DNA from: Paludibacteraceae bacterium | Lineage (GTDB): Bacteria > Bacteroidota > Bacteroidia > Bacteroidales > Paludibacteraceae | Direction: 5' to 3' | DNA: 64,000 nt | NCBI GenBank assembly: GCA_017503075.1 | Contig: JAFVTU010000001.1 | Location: 1-64,000, forward strand | Shown: piece by piece, positions 34,123 to 43,468 of the stretch | How positions within the stretch are numbered: the first letter of the stretch is position 1 | Layout of the letters: each line of letters opens with the position of its first letter | The notes under the pieces: generated by a model | What the model was told of the DNA's origin: nothing | The model's input: only the letters and a program-made list of their open reading frames with translations | The model's database searches: none | Made by a program: the position numbers and the translations under genes

Positions 34123-35532
34123 TTATTTCAATGTTTTCCACAGAGGATAATCTACAAACATCATATCACCCGAAGCGGTATGCATAAAAATCTTTGTAGA
34201 TTCTATAGCTATATAATAGCGTGATTTATCAGTAGTATCTTGTGGAGTATAGAAGTTCACATCTTGATCGTCAATATGATGGGCTATAGCTGTACGAATA
34301 CGCGCAATATAGCCGCGTATATTCTGCACATCTTCTAGATATGACCGTGCTTCTGCTATAGGAGTCTCCCTAAATAGATTGCATATCGCATGATAAGTAT
34401 TTCCCAAACGCTGTACATCTTTTTCTGACAAAGGATAATGCTGCCCTGCCTTCACCAAGCCACCATGATGTGTACAGAATGTTTGGTGCATAATAAAGAC
34501 ATATGTTGCCAATTGAGTAGCACTCATCTGTACTTCCACTCCTCGCATCCATATACGACGTGCTGGTAAATCTATCAATATACGATTTTCTTCACCATTG
34601 GTGTGATGACGTGCCAAAAAGTCAAATAACTGCTTGTAAAAACCATGATAATGAAATAATGTTTTACCCCGTTTAGGACGATGATATTCTGGCTCTGTAA
34701 TAAAGGTTTCGTATTCATCCAAGAACTTACGTACCTCATTCAATACACTATTAGGTTCATCATCCAGTCGAATCGTCAAAAAGTTGATAAAATAAGTATC
34801 TTGTTGAGTTGCTACAGATGCTGGTACATGCGATTTTCCCACATTAATCAATAGCGATGGCTCTATATCATAAAAATGATTCTGATGCGATGAATTAGCC
34901 AAATAATCGCGTGTAAAACTCTCTGTCGTAAAATTAATCAGTCGATCATATAGCGTATTGAGCATCTCATTCGATAAACGCGGATTCATATAGCGAATAA
35001 TATCACACAGATAGCCACGATCCATTTCGCGAAGAGATTGACACACTTTAGGAATATAAATAAACTCAAATTTCCATAGATGTAATAGGTTTGCTATCAT
35101 TTCATATTGCTGCATGATTTCTTCATTAATGGCTGGCATATAGTCACTCTCAATATATACTACATATTTCTCCTGATGTTGCCAGCCTTTCATCAATACC
35201 GATAACAAATAATATTTATCACGCGTATCATTAAGCAAGAGCGACAATGTCTGCAATAGCAATGCCTCACGTGCCACACACGAATTATCCGCATAAGCTG
35301 CTTGTTGTAAAATAGAATATATCTTTTTCTGTTCAGCAGGAATCATATGCTTGATATAGCCCACAGCTTCTGCCTGCGAAATAAACTGAGCTTCATACAA
35401 TTCATCTTGAGAAATATCAAAACTGCTAATAATCTGGTTGTATAGCGAAATTTCTTCCTTACATATTACATCATCAGATTTGATAAGGTCTGATATCAGA
35501 CGCGCAATTGCTATTTTCTGGTGGTGTCGCAT
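34123..35532 (-). CDS. Uncharacterised protein: TerB-like N-terminus and winged-helix-like C-terminal region
   Basis: A 469-residue cytoplasmic protein that I cannot assign with certainty. Residues about 1-115 (HHQKIAIARLISDLIKSDDV, then EEISLYNQIISSF and AAYADNSCVAREALLLQTL) resemble the helical TerB fold of tellurite-resistance and stress proteins. The middle (120-300) has no recognised domain. Around 320-360, ILIDLPARRIWMRGVEVQMS then ATQLATYVFIMH reads like the first strands and helix of an OmpR/PhoB-type winged helix. RGYIARIRTAIAHHI followed by SRYYIAIES fits its recognition helix and wing. It could thus be a regulator with a TerB sensor. It is monocistronic, with its own promoter and terminator. 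Confidence 0.6.
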   Translation of the reverse strand: MRHHQKIAIARLISDLIKSDDVICKEEISLYNQIISSFDISQDELYEAQFISQAEAVGYIKHMIPAEQKKIYSILQQAAYADNSCVAREALLLQTLSLLLNDTRDKYYLLSVLMKGWQHQEKYVVYIESDYMPAINEEIMQQYEMIANLLHLWKFEFIYIPKVCQSLREMDRGYLCDIIRYMNPRLSNEMLNTLYDRLINFTTESFTRDYLANSSHQNHFYDIEPSLLINVGKSHVPASVATQQDTYFINFLTIRLDDEPNSVLNEVRKFLDEYETFITEPEYHRPKRGKTLFHYHGFYKQLFDFLARHHTNGEENRILIDLPARRIWMRGVEVQMSATQLATYVFIMHQTFCTHHGGLVKAGQHYPLSEKDVQRLGNTYHAICNLFRETPIAEARSYLEDVQNIRGYIARIRTAIAHHIDDQDVNFYTPQDTTDKSRYYIAIESTKIFMHTASGDMMFVDYPLWKTLK

Positions 35533-35564
35533 AATAATTTAAAATATATTAAATAATCTGTTGG

Positions 35565-35573
35565 GCAAAGGTA
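35565..35573 (-). promoter_or_regulatory. -7 box for the TerB-like gene
   Basis: TACCTTTGC on the minus strand, about 33 bp before the ATG at 35532. CAAA-type -33 candidates follow a long A-run. Confidence 0.65.
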
Positions 35574-35627
35574 CTATATTTTTCTGAATACGCAAAAAAA
35601 ACGATACAAAATATGTTGTTAAACAAT

Positions 35628-35666
35628 AAAAAAAATGGAAAGAGCAGTACTTCTTTCCATTTTTTT
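35628..35666 (-). terminator. Terminator of the V/A-ATPase operon
   Basis: An inverted repeat of 15 bp or more, AAAAAAATGGAAAGA / TCTTTCCATTTTTTT, with an 8-nt loop and a U-rich exit on the minus strand. It lies 43 bp after the ntpK stop. Confidence 0.85.
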
Positions 35667-35708
35667 ACGAAACGACAAACGTCTTTCGTTAATCTTGCTG
35701 CCTTTGGC

Positions 35709-36324
<616 letters not shown>

Positions 36325-38076
36325 CTAACTTTTCTTACTAAATGGTTGATACAACGTACCTTTACCTTCGTAACCTGCGTTCTTGAAATACTCTACGAAG
36401 CTCAAACGCAATGGGTGAACAAACGCACCAAGCGCTGACATCGCCAAGTTCAATACGTGGCCCAACACGAGAATCAGCACGAATGGCAACCATTGCCAGG
36501 TAGCACCTTCGGTAGTGCCACCCATAACCATCAAGCCCAAGTTGTTGAACGCTGCACCCAACATACCACCTGCCAAGCCGAGGGCATACAGACGGATATA
36601 CGACAGCACGTCACCCAAGATACCAGTGGCCATATTGTAGGTATCCCACAAACCTGCACCGATGTTAATCAATGGGTTACGACCTGGTGTATTGAAGATA
36701 TAGATAGCCAATGCAGATACTGCACCTACCGTTATCAACGCCCACTTAAACACGTTCTCTGGCAATACGGTCAAGCCCAATATAGCCACAATCAGACCGC
36801 CTACGATGAGCAACAACCAACCCCAAGTAGCAATATTCTCCTTGAAGCCAAATTGCTTGGTATAGCAGATAGCTTTCACCACCATCGCCAAACAGATATG
36901 GAACACACCTATGCAGAGTGCCAATACCATTTGAATATCGTAGCCCATCACATTGCCCTTGATCATCACATTCTTCAACGCCTGAGGTACCCACTCTGCG
37001 TTGTAAAGGTCAATACCCATGAATGTGCCAAGGAAGAATCCTACTACCGTAGTACCCACACCCAGCACAGTAATGATAGGACCAAGCCCCTCGAACATAG
37101 CGATATTGAGTTTCTTCTTTGCAATCAGCAAACCAATGATAATGAGCAAGATACCATATCCGCAGTCGCCCATACACATTGCGAAGAACAACAAGAAGAA
37201 TGGTGCCAAGATAGGTGTAGGATCAAACTCACCATAGTTAGGCCAACCATACATACCAGTCAGACTCTCAAAGAGTTGGGTAAACTTGTTGTTACGCAAC
37301 TTGATTGGTGTATTGTCTTCTGCTGTTGGGTCTTCGACTTGGTAATATACCTCTTGCTTTTGGAGCATAGCGTCCAATGCAGCCACTTGGTCAATTGGAC
37401 AGAAACCTTCCAAAACCTTCAAACTGCCGTCTGCTTCAGATGCTGTGTTGAGTGTAACTCGCTTCCAGTCAATCTGTTGTTGCAGTTCGTTGAGTTCGTT
37501 CTCCAATGCAGGGATATTCTCTTTTGCCCAGAGTTCGATACGTGCATTTTGCGCTACGAGCAAACCGTTCAAGCCCTCTACATCCTTTTGCAAGTCAGCT
37601 GCAGACTTTTCATTCAAGTATTGCTCCTGGCAGTTTTCTGGTGCTTCGTCGGTATTATTCACCTGTACAAAGTACACTGTCGTTCCTTGCTCTGCTACTA
37701 CGATACCCCACTCTTCTTGGAAGAGTTTCTTTGGGCATGTAAAATAGCGGAGAGTATAACCTGCTTCTTTCAATTGAGCAATGCGTTCAGCCGAAAAGTC
37801 GCCCCAGATAGCCATCTTATTGACCTCTTTTTGGGTAGCAGCAATACGGCTTTCGAGCGCAGCTTTCTCTTGCAACAATTGATCAGGAGCACCTTGTGCG
37901 ATGAGTTTACGAGCGTTGTCGGCTTTAGCCAGCAGTTCTTGCAAATGTGCATCTTCTGCCATACCTGCCGCTTTCTCAGTCACATGCACTACTCCCACCT
38001 CGCGCAACTGCTCGAGGAAGGTCTCATACTCGCGATGGAACACCAAGAAGGTGTATTTCTTCATTTGCGTAATCAT
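36325..38076 (-). CDS. ntpI: V/A-type ATPase subunit I (membrane stator, a-subunit-like)
   Basis: A 583-residue protein. The N-terminal half is a soluble stalk with coiled-coil segments (about 1-300, with QLREVGVVHV and LQKDVEGLNGLL). The C-terminal half has about seven membrane segments starting near FFLLFFAMCMGDCGYG (about 285-300), which contains the conserved G-D-x-G-Y-G of the family. The key membrane Arg is expected in LSYIRLYALGLAGG. It forms the ion half-channels against the K ring. The ATG overlaps the ntpD stop as ATGA, indicating coupling. A long antisense open frame over this gene is a shadow. Confidence 0.95.
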   Translation of the reverse strand: MITQMKKYTFLVFHREYETFLEQLREVGVVHVTEKAAGMAEDAHLQELLAKADNARKLIAQGAPDQLLQEKAALESRIAATQKEVNKMAIWGDFSAERIAQLKEAGYTLRYFTCPKKLFQEEWGIVVAEQGTTVYFVQVNNTDEAPENCQEQYLNEKSAADLQKDVEGLNGLLVAQNARIELWAKENIPALENELNELQQQIDWKRVTLNTASEADGSLKVLEGFCPIDQVAALDAMLQKQEVYYQVEDPTAEDNTPIKLRNNKFTQLFESLTGMYGWPNYGEFDPTPILAPFFLLFFAMCMGDCGYGILLIIIGLLIAKKKLNIAMFEGLGPIITVLGVGTTVVGFFLGTFMGIDLYNAEWVPQALKNVMIKGNVMGYDIQMVLALCIGVFHICLAMVVKAICYTKQFGFKENIATWGWLLLIVGGLIVAILGLTVLPENVFKWALITVGAVSALAIYIFNTPGRNPLINIGAGLWDTYNMATGILGDVLSYIRLYALGLAGGMLGAAFNNLGLMVMGGTTEGATWQWLPFVLILVLGHVLNLAMSALGAFVHPLRLSFVEYFKNAGYEGKGTLYQPFSKKS

Positions 38077-38705
38077 GCTAGTGCCCCCTTTCTTTCTAAT
38101 TCCTCAGCCATACGTGCTTCTGCCTCACGTTTGGATTTTACAATCTTTTGCGATGACTTGCTGAGGTTCTCTTCATCTTCCATAAAACGCTTAATCTTAC
38201 GAATAGCGTCTTGATAACCAGGTATTTGCACTTTCTCAAAGAGGTTCACCTTTTGGGTGGTCTTCTTACGTGCATAGTCCAAGAGCTCCACCTTACGGCG
38301 AACAAACTCCTGACGAATACCTACATCTGCAATGGCTTTGAGTTGGTTGAAACCGTCCGCAAACCATTTTGGGCTTGAGAAGATGCTAAACTCTTTGGTT
38401 GAGTACACCACCTCTTCCAATACGGGTACGCGCACGCCTGCGATCTTTTTAATAGACATGCGCACGTCGTCCACATGGATAAGCGAGGTGTCAAACTCGC
38501 CCCATAGAGCCAACATCTGGTCGTAGTCCTTGATTCGGCGGTCCACCTCCTCATCCAGCGCCTTGATCTCGTCCTTTGCACGCTTCACTTCCAGTCGAAG
38601 AGCCGACTCTTTGCTCTGAAGCGTAGGCAGAGTACGTTGGCGCATTTTGAGGTCCTTCTCAAGTGCCTGCAACGATGTTTTATTAAATTGATATGTTATT
38701 GCCAT
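38073..38705 (-). CDS. ntpD: V/A-type ATPase subunit D (central stalk)
   Basis: A 210-residue protein made almost wholly of long helices (NKTSLQALEKDLKMRQRTLP at the start and RKIKRFMEDEENLSKSSQKI at the end), as expected of the antiparallel coiled coil of the rotor shaft. Length fits subunit D. Its stop overlaps the ntpI start. It follows a 217-bp repeat-rich gap after ntpB. Confidence 0.93.
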   Translation of the reverse strand: MAITYQFNKTSLQALEKDLKMRQRTLPTLQSKESALRLEVKRAKDEIKALDEEVDRRIKDYDQMLALWGEFDTSLIHVDDVRMSIKKIAGVRVPVLEEVVYSTKEFSIFSSPKWFADGFNQLKAIADVGIRQEFVRRKVELLDYARKKTTQKVNLFEKVQIPGYQDAIRKIKRFMEDEENLSKSSQKIVKSKREAEARMAEELERKGALA

Positions 38706-38922
38706 AATTTCTGTTCACTTTATTCACGTTTTTGGTTCGCGTTGCTCACGAAAATGATTCGCTACGCTCATGAAAATGGTTCGTTTCACTCACGAGAGTG
38801 GTTTCCGTTATTTACGTCGAAGACTATTTTTCGCTTTAGCCACTTTCACGGCAATGCCGCCATTTTCGCACCTTTGGTGCCACTTACGCAAGCTGTGCTT
38901 GCCATCTACGTGCCTTCGGCAC
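38706..38922. repeat. Repeat-rich gap between ntpB and ntpD
   Basis: Successive imperfect units such as GTTCGCGTTGCTCACGAAAAT, ATTCGCTACGCTCATGAAAAT and GTTCGTTTCACTCACGAGAGT, each about 21-22 bp. They are followed by small GC hairpins (GCACCTTTGGTGC, GTGCCTTCGGCAC, CAAGCTGTGCTTG). No gene is seen. Confidence 0.7.
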
Positions 38923-40248
38923 TTATTTTGGCCAATATTTATCCACCAATGCTTGCTTGATATTTGCCTCTTCTGGTTTGAAGTACTTAGCAAACAAAGT
39001 CCAAGCTACATCCAACATCTGTGTGGTGTTGATATTCACATCGATAGCCAAAATTTGGCTAGAGTAGTCCTTTGCAAACTCAAGGCAACGCTCGTCGTAA
39101 TTGGTGAGGTCGAAACCGTTCTCTTGCTTTGTTTTTGCGTTTGCAGCATCAGCGTAGAGGCGAACGGCAGCGTTCATCACTTGTGGGTGGTCTTCGCGCG
39201 TCTTCTTACCTGCCACTAACTGTTTCAAACGAGATAGTGAACGGAATGGGTCAACGATTACCTTACCGATATCACTATCACGACGCAAGTACAACTGACC
39301 CTCGGTGATATAACCCGTGTTATCTGGAATAGCGTGGGTAATATCGCCACCAGACAAGGTGGTCACAGCGATAATGGTGATTGAACCACCACCTGCTTCC
39401 TCTGGGAATTGTACGGCTTTCTCGTAGATCTTAGCAAGGTCAGAATAGAGTGAACCTGGCATAGAGTCCTTTGATGGAATCTGATCCATACGGTTACTTA
39501 CGATAGCCAATGCATCGGCGTACAAGGTCATGTCGGTCAAGAGCACCAACACTTTCTCATGCTTTTGTACCGCGAAGTACTCAGCTGCGCACAATGCCAT
39601 ATCTGGAATCAACAGACGCTCTACTGGTGGGTTCTCAGTGGTGTTAACGAAAGACACGATGCGGTCCAATACACCTGCGTTAGAGAACACGTTTTTGAAG
39701 TACAAATAGTCGTCGTTGGTCAATCCCATACCGCCCAAGATAATCTTATCTGCCTCTGCACGCAGAGCCACATTTGCCATCACTTGGTTGTATGGTTGGT
39801 CTGGGTCAGCAAAGAATGGAATCTTTTGTCCAGATACCAATGTGTTGTTCAAATCGATACCTGCGATACCAGTAGCGATGAGCTCAGATGGTTGTTTACG
39901 GCGAACTGGGTTCACACTTGGACCACCAATCTCCACCTCTTGACCCTCGATAGCTGGTCCACCATCGATAGGATCGCCGTAGGCGTTGAAGAAGCGGCCA
40001 GCCAATTGCTCGCTCACCTTCAGTGATGGAGCTTTACCGAGGAACACTACTTCTGCATTGGTTGGGATACCCTCTGTACCCTCAAACACCTGCAATGTCA
40101 CATCGTCGCCCATAATCTTAACGACCTGTGCGAGTTTGCCATTCACGGTAGCGAGCTCGTCGTTACCTACACCTTCAGCTTTCAATGAGCAAGTAGCCTT
40201 GGTGATAGCTGTGATTTGTGTATAAATCTTTTGAAATGCTTTTGCCAT
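38923..40248 (-). CDS. ntpB: V/A-type ATPase subunit B (non-catalytic)
   Basis: A 441-residue nucleotide-binding regulatory subunit of the V1 head. It is homologous to subunit A but lacks the Walker A lysine loop (the region reads LVSGQKIPFFADPDQPYNQV). Family motifs NPVRRKQPSELIATGIAGID, VERLLIPDMALCAAEYFA and SGGDITHAIPDNTGYITEGQ are present. It lies 5 bp after ntpA. Length is slightly short of the usual 460 but complete at both ends. Confidence 0.95.
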   Translation of the reverse strand: MAKAFQKIYTQITAITKATCSLKAEGVGNDELATVNGKLAQVVKIMGDDVTLQVFEGTEGIPTNAEVVFLGKAPSLKVSEQLAGRFFNAYGDPIDGGPAIEGQEVEIGGPSVNPVRRKQPSELIATGIAGIDLNNTLVSGQKIPFFADPDQPYNQVMANVALRAEADKIILGGMGLTNDDYLYFKNVFSNAGVLDRIVSFVNTTENPPVERLLIPDMALCAAEYFAVQKHEKVLVLLTDMTLYADALAIVSNRMDQIPSKDSMPGSLYSDLAKIYEKAVQFPEEAGGGSITIIAVTTLSGGDITHAIPDNTGYITEGQLYLRRDSDIGKVIVDPFRSLSRLKQLVAGKKTREDHPQVMNAAVRLYADAANAKTKQENGFDLTNYDERCLEFAKDYSSQILAIDVNINTTQMLDVAWTLFAKYFKPEEANIKQALVDKYWPK

Positions 40249-40253
40249 AGTCG

Positions 40254-42011
40254 TTATGCTTTGATTTGTTTCTCAGCGAGAAGGTCGTTGAGTTGTTGTT
40301 GATATTGGTTGAATGCCTCGCTCTTGAACTCAGCGTAGTTCATCTGCTTGCAGAGGTTAATCACGCGCTTGAAGTATTCGCTTACGTCAAGGAAGTTGGT
40401 GAAGTTGTAGTCGTGCTTGCAGATATCCATCACGAGGTTGAGGATATATTGTTGACGCTCCAATGGGCACACAGCATCGATCTTGTCGAATGCATCTTGT
40501 TGCAGTACCACGAAGTCGATTACCTCTGATTTCCAGAACTCCTCGTGATAATCTACTGGCACACCGTCGTCACCCAAGATGTTGATTTGCTCTTGAATCT
40601 CCTTACCGCGTTGCAAGTAGGTCTTCATATCATTCACTTTGCCGAGCCACTTATCGTCGATGATACCAGCGATATACTCCTCAAACTCAGGATATTCGAT
40701 ATACTTTGAGTATGAGTCAATTGGGTTCACAGCAGGGTAACGCTTACGGTCAGCACGTGCTTGCTCCAGTGCGTAGAAGCAGCGTGCCACTTTCTTTGTA
40801 CCTTCAGTCACTGGCTCCTTCAAGTTACCACCAGCAGGTGATACAGTACCCAAGAAGGTTACTGAACCTGTCTTACCGTTATTAAGGTACACATAACCCG
40901 CGCGCGCATAGAACGCACCGATGATTGCCGACAAGTCCATTGGGAACGCATCTTGACCTGGCAACTCCTCCAAACGGTTAGACATCTCACGCAACGCTTG
41001 TGCCCAACGTGAAGTAGAGTCAGCCATCAACAATACGCGCAAGCCCATCGAACGGTAGTACTCTGCAATTGCCATAGAGGTATATACAGATGCCTCACGC
41101 GATGCCACAGGCATGTTAGATGTGTTGGCGATAATGATGGTACGCTCCATCAACTTGCGACCTGTATGTGGGTCTTCCAATTCAGGGAACTCGGTAAATG
41201 TCTCCACTACCTCGTTTGCACGCTCACCGCAGGCAGCGATAATCACGATGTCTGCCTCAGCTTGCTTAGAGATAGCGTGTTGGAGCACGGTTTTACCTGT
41301 ACCGAAAGGACCAGGGATAAATCCTGTACCGCCTTCGCAGATTGGGTTAGCGGTGTCGATTGTACGCACACCTGTCTCAAGCAACTTAAATGGACGTGGT
41401 TTGCTCTTGTATGCAAGAACTGGCTTTTTCACTGGCCATTTTTGTACCATGGTCACATTGTGGTCATTGCCTTCAGCGTCGGTCAAGACAGCGATGGTGT
41501 CGTGAATTTTGTACTCGCCAGCAGCCACGATGCTCTTCACGGTGTATGTGCCTTCGAATACAAATGGCACCATGATCTTGTGTGGTTGGTAGTTCTCATC
41601 TACCTCACCCAACCATGCAGCAGCTTCCACTTTATCGCCCACTTTGGCAAGTGGCTCGAACTTCCATAGTTTTTCCTCATCGAGTGGGAAATTGTACTCA
41701 CCACGTTGGAGGAAAACGCCAGTCAACTTATCGAGGTCGTTTTGCAGACCATCGTAGTTACGGCTCAAAAGACCAGGACCGAGGGTTACCTCCAGCATGT
41801 GTCCTGTAAACTCTACGGTATTGCCGACTTTCAATCCACGGGTGCTCTCAAACACCTGTACATAGACATTGTCGCCAATCACCTTAATGACCTCTGCCAT
41901 CAATCGGGTCTCGCCGAGCTTGATGTAGCAGATTTCGTTTTGTGATACAGGTCCATCTACCACCACAGTCACCAGGTTGGCGATGATACCTTTTACTTTT
42001 CCTGTTGTCAT
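40254..42011 (-). CDS. ntpA: V/A-type ATPase subunit A (catalytic)
   Basis: A 585-residue catalytic subunit. Walker A GPFGTGKT lies at 234-241. The non-homologous bulge insertion (about 110-200) is characteristic of V/A-type rather than F-type. Further motifs are CGERANEVVETFTEFPEL, LLMADSTSRWAQALRE (Walker B) and SPAGGNLKEPVTE. In anaerobes without a complete respiratory chain this complex usually either hydrolyses ATP to pump ions or makes ATP from an ion gradient; the direction cannot be read from sequence. It is followed by ntpB after 5 bp. Confidence 0.97.
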   Translation of the reverse strand: MTTGKVKGIIANLVTVVVDGPVSQNEICYIKLGETRLMAEVIKVIGDNVYVQVFESTRGLKVGNTVEFTGHMLEVTLGPGLLSRNYDGLQNDLDKLTGVFLQRGEYNFPLDEEKLWKFEPLAKVGDKVEAAAWLGEVDENYQPHKIMVPFVFEGTYTVKSIVAAGEYKIHDTIAVLTDAEGNDHNVTMVQKWPVKKPVLAYKSKPRPFKLLETGVRTIDTANPICEGGTGFIPGPFGTGKTVLQHAISKQAEADIVIIAACGERANEVVETFTEFPELEDPHTGRKLMERTIIIANTSNMPVASREASVYTSMAIAEYYRSMGLRVLLMADSTSRWAQALREMSNRLEELPGQDAFPMDLSAIIGAFYARAGYVYLNNGKTGSVTFLGTVSPAGGNLKEPVTEGTKKVARCFYALEQARADRKRYPAVNPIDSYSKYIEYPEFEEYIAGIIDDKWLGKVNDMKTYLQRGKEIQEQINILGDDGVPVDYHEEFWKSEVIDFVVLQQDAFDKIDAVCPLERQQYILNLVMDICKHDYNFTNFLDVSEYFKRVINLCKQMNYAEFKSEAFNQYQQQLNDLLAEKQIKA

Positions 42012-42065
42012 ATCTTTTATTAATTCATGTTTTTTCTCACTTTGTTCGTAAAACCATTCATGATG

Positions 42066-42140
42066 GTTACTTTGTGAAGAGTTACTTTGTGAAGAGTTAC
42101 TTCATGAAGAGTTACTTCGTGAAGAGTTACTTCGTGGTAG
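42066..42140. repeat. Five 15-bp tandem repeats, left flank of the four-helix-bundle gene
   Basis: Five units GTTACTTYRTGAAGA (42066-42140, the last diverged). Two more units stand on the other side of the gene (42521-42550). Confidence 0.88.
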
Positions 42141-42141
42141 G

Positions 42142-42501
42142 TTATTGGTTAAGAGATTTTATCAATGCTCCTATTTTATAGTCTAAATCCACACAAACAT
42201 TGCGTAGTTTTTTACATATATCTTCATCAATATATTTCAAATACTCTGCAATATAAAGCATACTTTTAACTTCACCACAAGAACCATACGCATAATTTAA
42301 ATAGAGCGTAAAAGTTTTGTTGTCTTTTGTATTTTTGTGGCGTTGAAACCCTTCGGCTATATTATTCATAATAGATATGGATGCCCTTTGAATTTGATCT
42401 CGAAAGCCAAAATCTTTAACTTCAGACAACGAAGAATAAATCTCCTGAGTCAAATCTCGAGCTATTTGCCAAATTACCAACTCCTCAAAATTATAAACCA
42501 T
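42142..42501 (-). CDS. Four-helix bundle protein (23S rRNA intervening-sequence type) inside the ATPase operon
   Basis: About 119 residues from ATG 42501 (MVYNFEELVIWQIARDLTQE). Hallmarks of the family are the N-terminal [NHYF]-x-[FE]-L-x-[IV]-W-x-x-[AR] segment, FGFRDQIQRASISIMNNIAEGF and YAYGSCGEVKSML. The family is found in 23S rRNA intervening sequences and at many scattered chromosomal sites; its function is unknown. An in-frame extension to 42564 would add HEVTLHEVT, which is simply translation of the flanking 15-bp repeats, so the shorter start is preferred. Its position between DUF2764 and ntpA is an intrusion into an otherwise compact operon. Confidence 0.85.
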   Translation of the reverse strand: MVYNFEELVIWQIARDLTQEIYSSLSEVKDFGFRDQIQRASISIMNNIAEGFQRHKNTKDNKTFTLYLNYAYGSCGEVKSMLYIAEYLKYIDEDICKKLRNVCVDLDYKIGALIKSLNQ

Positions 42502-42520
42502 GTTTTTAAACTGCGTGATA

Positions 42521-42646
42521 GTTACTTCGTGAAGGGTTACTTCGTGAATATTCATTGCAAGCAATGGGTTTCAGCCCAAAGGGCTAACTATTCAGCGTAG
42601 CCAATTTTTCAGCGAAGCTTGCGATGCTAACTCTTCATCTCTCGTT
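42521..42646. repeat. Right-flank 15-bp repeats and AGCGNAGC repeats
   Basis: Two GTTACTTCGTGAAKR units (42521-42550), then a tract with TTCAGCGTAGCC and TTCAGCGAAGC motifs like those before ntpK. There is no separate gene. Confidence 0.75.
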
Positions 42647-43366
42647 TTACGCGAGATTGATTCCTTTTTTCATATCACTCACCAACTCTCTAAAGACCTT
42701 CTCACCCTGTTCTACTGTGAGGAGAGCCCAACGATTCAGCATCTCTGCTTGCAAGTAGTAAGCCAATACATTTTCTATCGAGAAGTTCACGAATAGTGTC
42801 TTCTCTTCCAACCATGCAAAGCGGATGGCGTCCATCTGTTTCTCACGCTCCATGAGGTTATCAATCTCCACGAGCGCCATCACTTCCGACAGATTATCCA
42901 TTACGCCTGCCAAGCCAAAATCCTTTTGTGGCAAATCCTTACGCAAGATCTCAGCCACAGGGTTATGCCCAACGATTGCCTTACGCACATCAAAACCGTG
43001 ACGACGACAAATAGTTGCTGCCAACACATTGTTCATGTCTTGGTTGAACGCAAACCATTTGCGAACGAACGCGTTTTTGCTCGCAAGACCCATTTCGTAT
43101 AGCACCTGCGTGCGCAAGTCGGTTTCTGACAGCACTTCGCGTGCGTCTTCCCACCATGTTGGCTGATTCAAGATTGTCTCGTCATACTCGGCAATCTTAT
43201 CCAGCACTTCCTGCGCATCAGATGGCATACGTAACACGGAAAGCAGCGCGAGGTCCTTCTCGGTGAGTGTCTCACCAAAAAGCTCCAGCAGAGCGTCCAT
43301 TGACATGGGCGCTTCCCCACCCGCCTTCAAATCAGGCAAACCAGCTAATAAACATTCGTATCCCAT
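42647..43366 (-). CDS. DUF2764 family protein, V/A-ATPase-associated (probable C-like subunit)
   Basis: A 239-residue soluble helical protein. DUF2764 is a family found in V/A-ATPase operons of Bacteroidetes and some other phyla at the place where subunit C would be expected. Recognisable parts are MGYECLLAGLPDL at the N-terminus, WFAFNQDMNNVLAATICRRHGFD (about 115-137), and DLPQKDFGLAG. No canonical C, F or G/H gene is present in the operon, so a structural role linking rotor and membrane ring is the likeliest inference. It follows ntpE by 98 bp of repeats. Confidence 0.85.
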   Translation of the reverse strand: MGYECLLAGLPDLKAGGEAPMSMDALLELFGETLTEKDLALLSVLRMPSDAQEVLDKIAEYDETILNQPTWWEDAREVLSETDLRTQVLYEMGLASKNAFVRKWFAFNQDMNNVLAATICRRHGFDVRKAIVGHNPVAEILRKDLPQKDFGLAGVMDNLSEVMALVEIDNLMEREKQMDAIRFAWLEEKTLFVNFSIENVLAYYLQAEMLNRWALLTVEQGEKVFRELVSDMKKGINLA

Positions 43367-43375
43367 AATTACATT

Positions 43376-43468
43376 GTTTAGCGTTGTGTAGTGTTGTTTA
43401 GTGTTGTTTAGCGTTGTGTAACAATTCTACACCACTCTACACAATTCTACACCATTCTACACAATTAA
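43376..43468. repeat. Repeat tract between ntpE and DUF2764
   Basis: The left half has GTTGTTTAGYGTTGTGTAGT units and the right half has TTCTACACCA/TTCTACACAA units. The halves are partly complementary, so the transcript could fold into a long imperfect stem. The tract ends inside the ntpE stop region. Confidence 0.75.

Noticed and set aside
36457-38214. A 585-codon plus-strand open frame opposite ntpI
   Set aside because: It is a shadow of ntpI and ntpD: the translation is rich in His, Gln and Cys with no recognisable domain, and the opposite strand encodes clear ATPase subunits.
42066-42140. CRISPR-like array
   Set aside because: The 15-bp units are directly adjacent with no spacers, so it is a simple tandem repeat.
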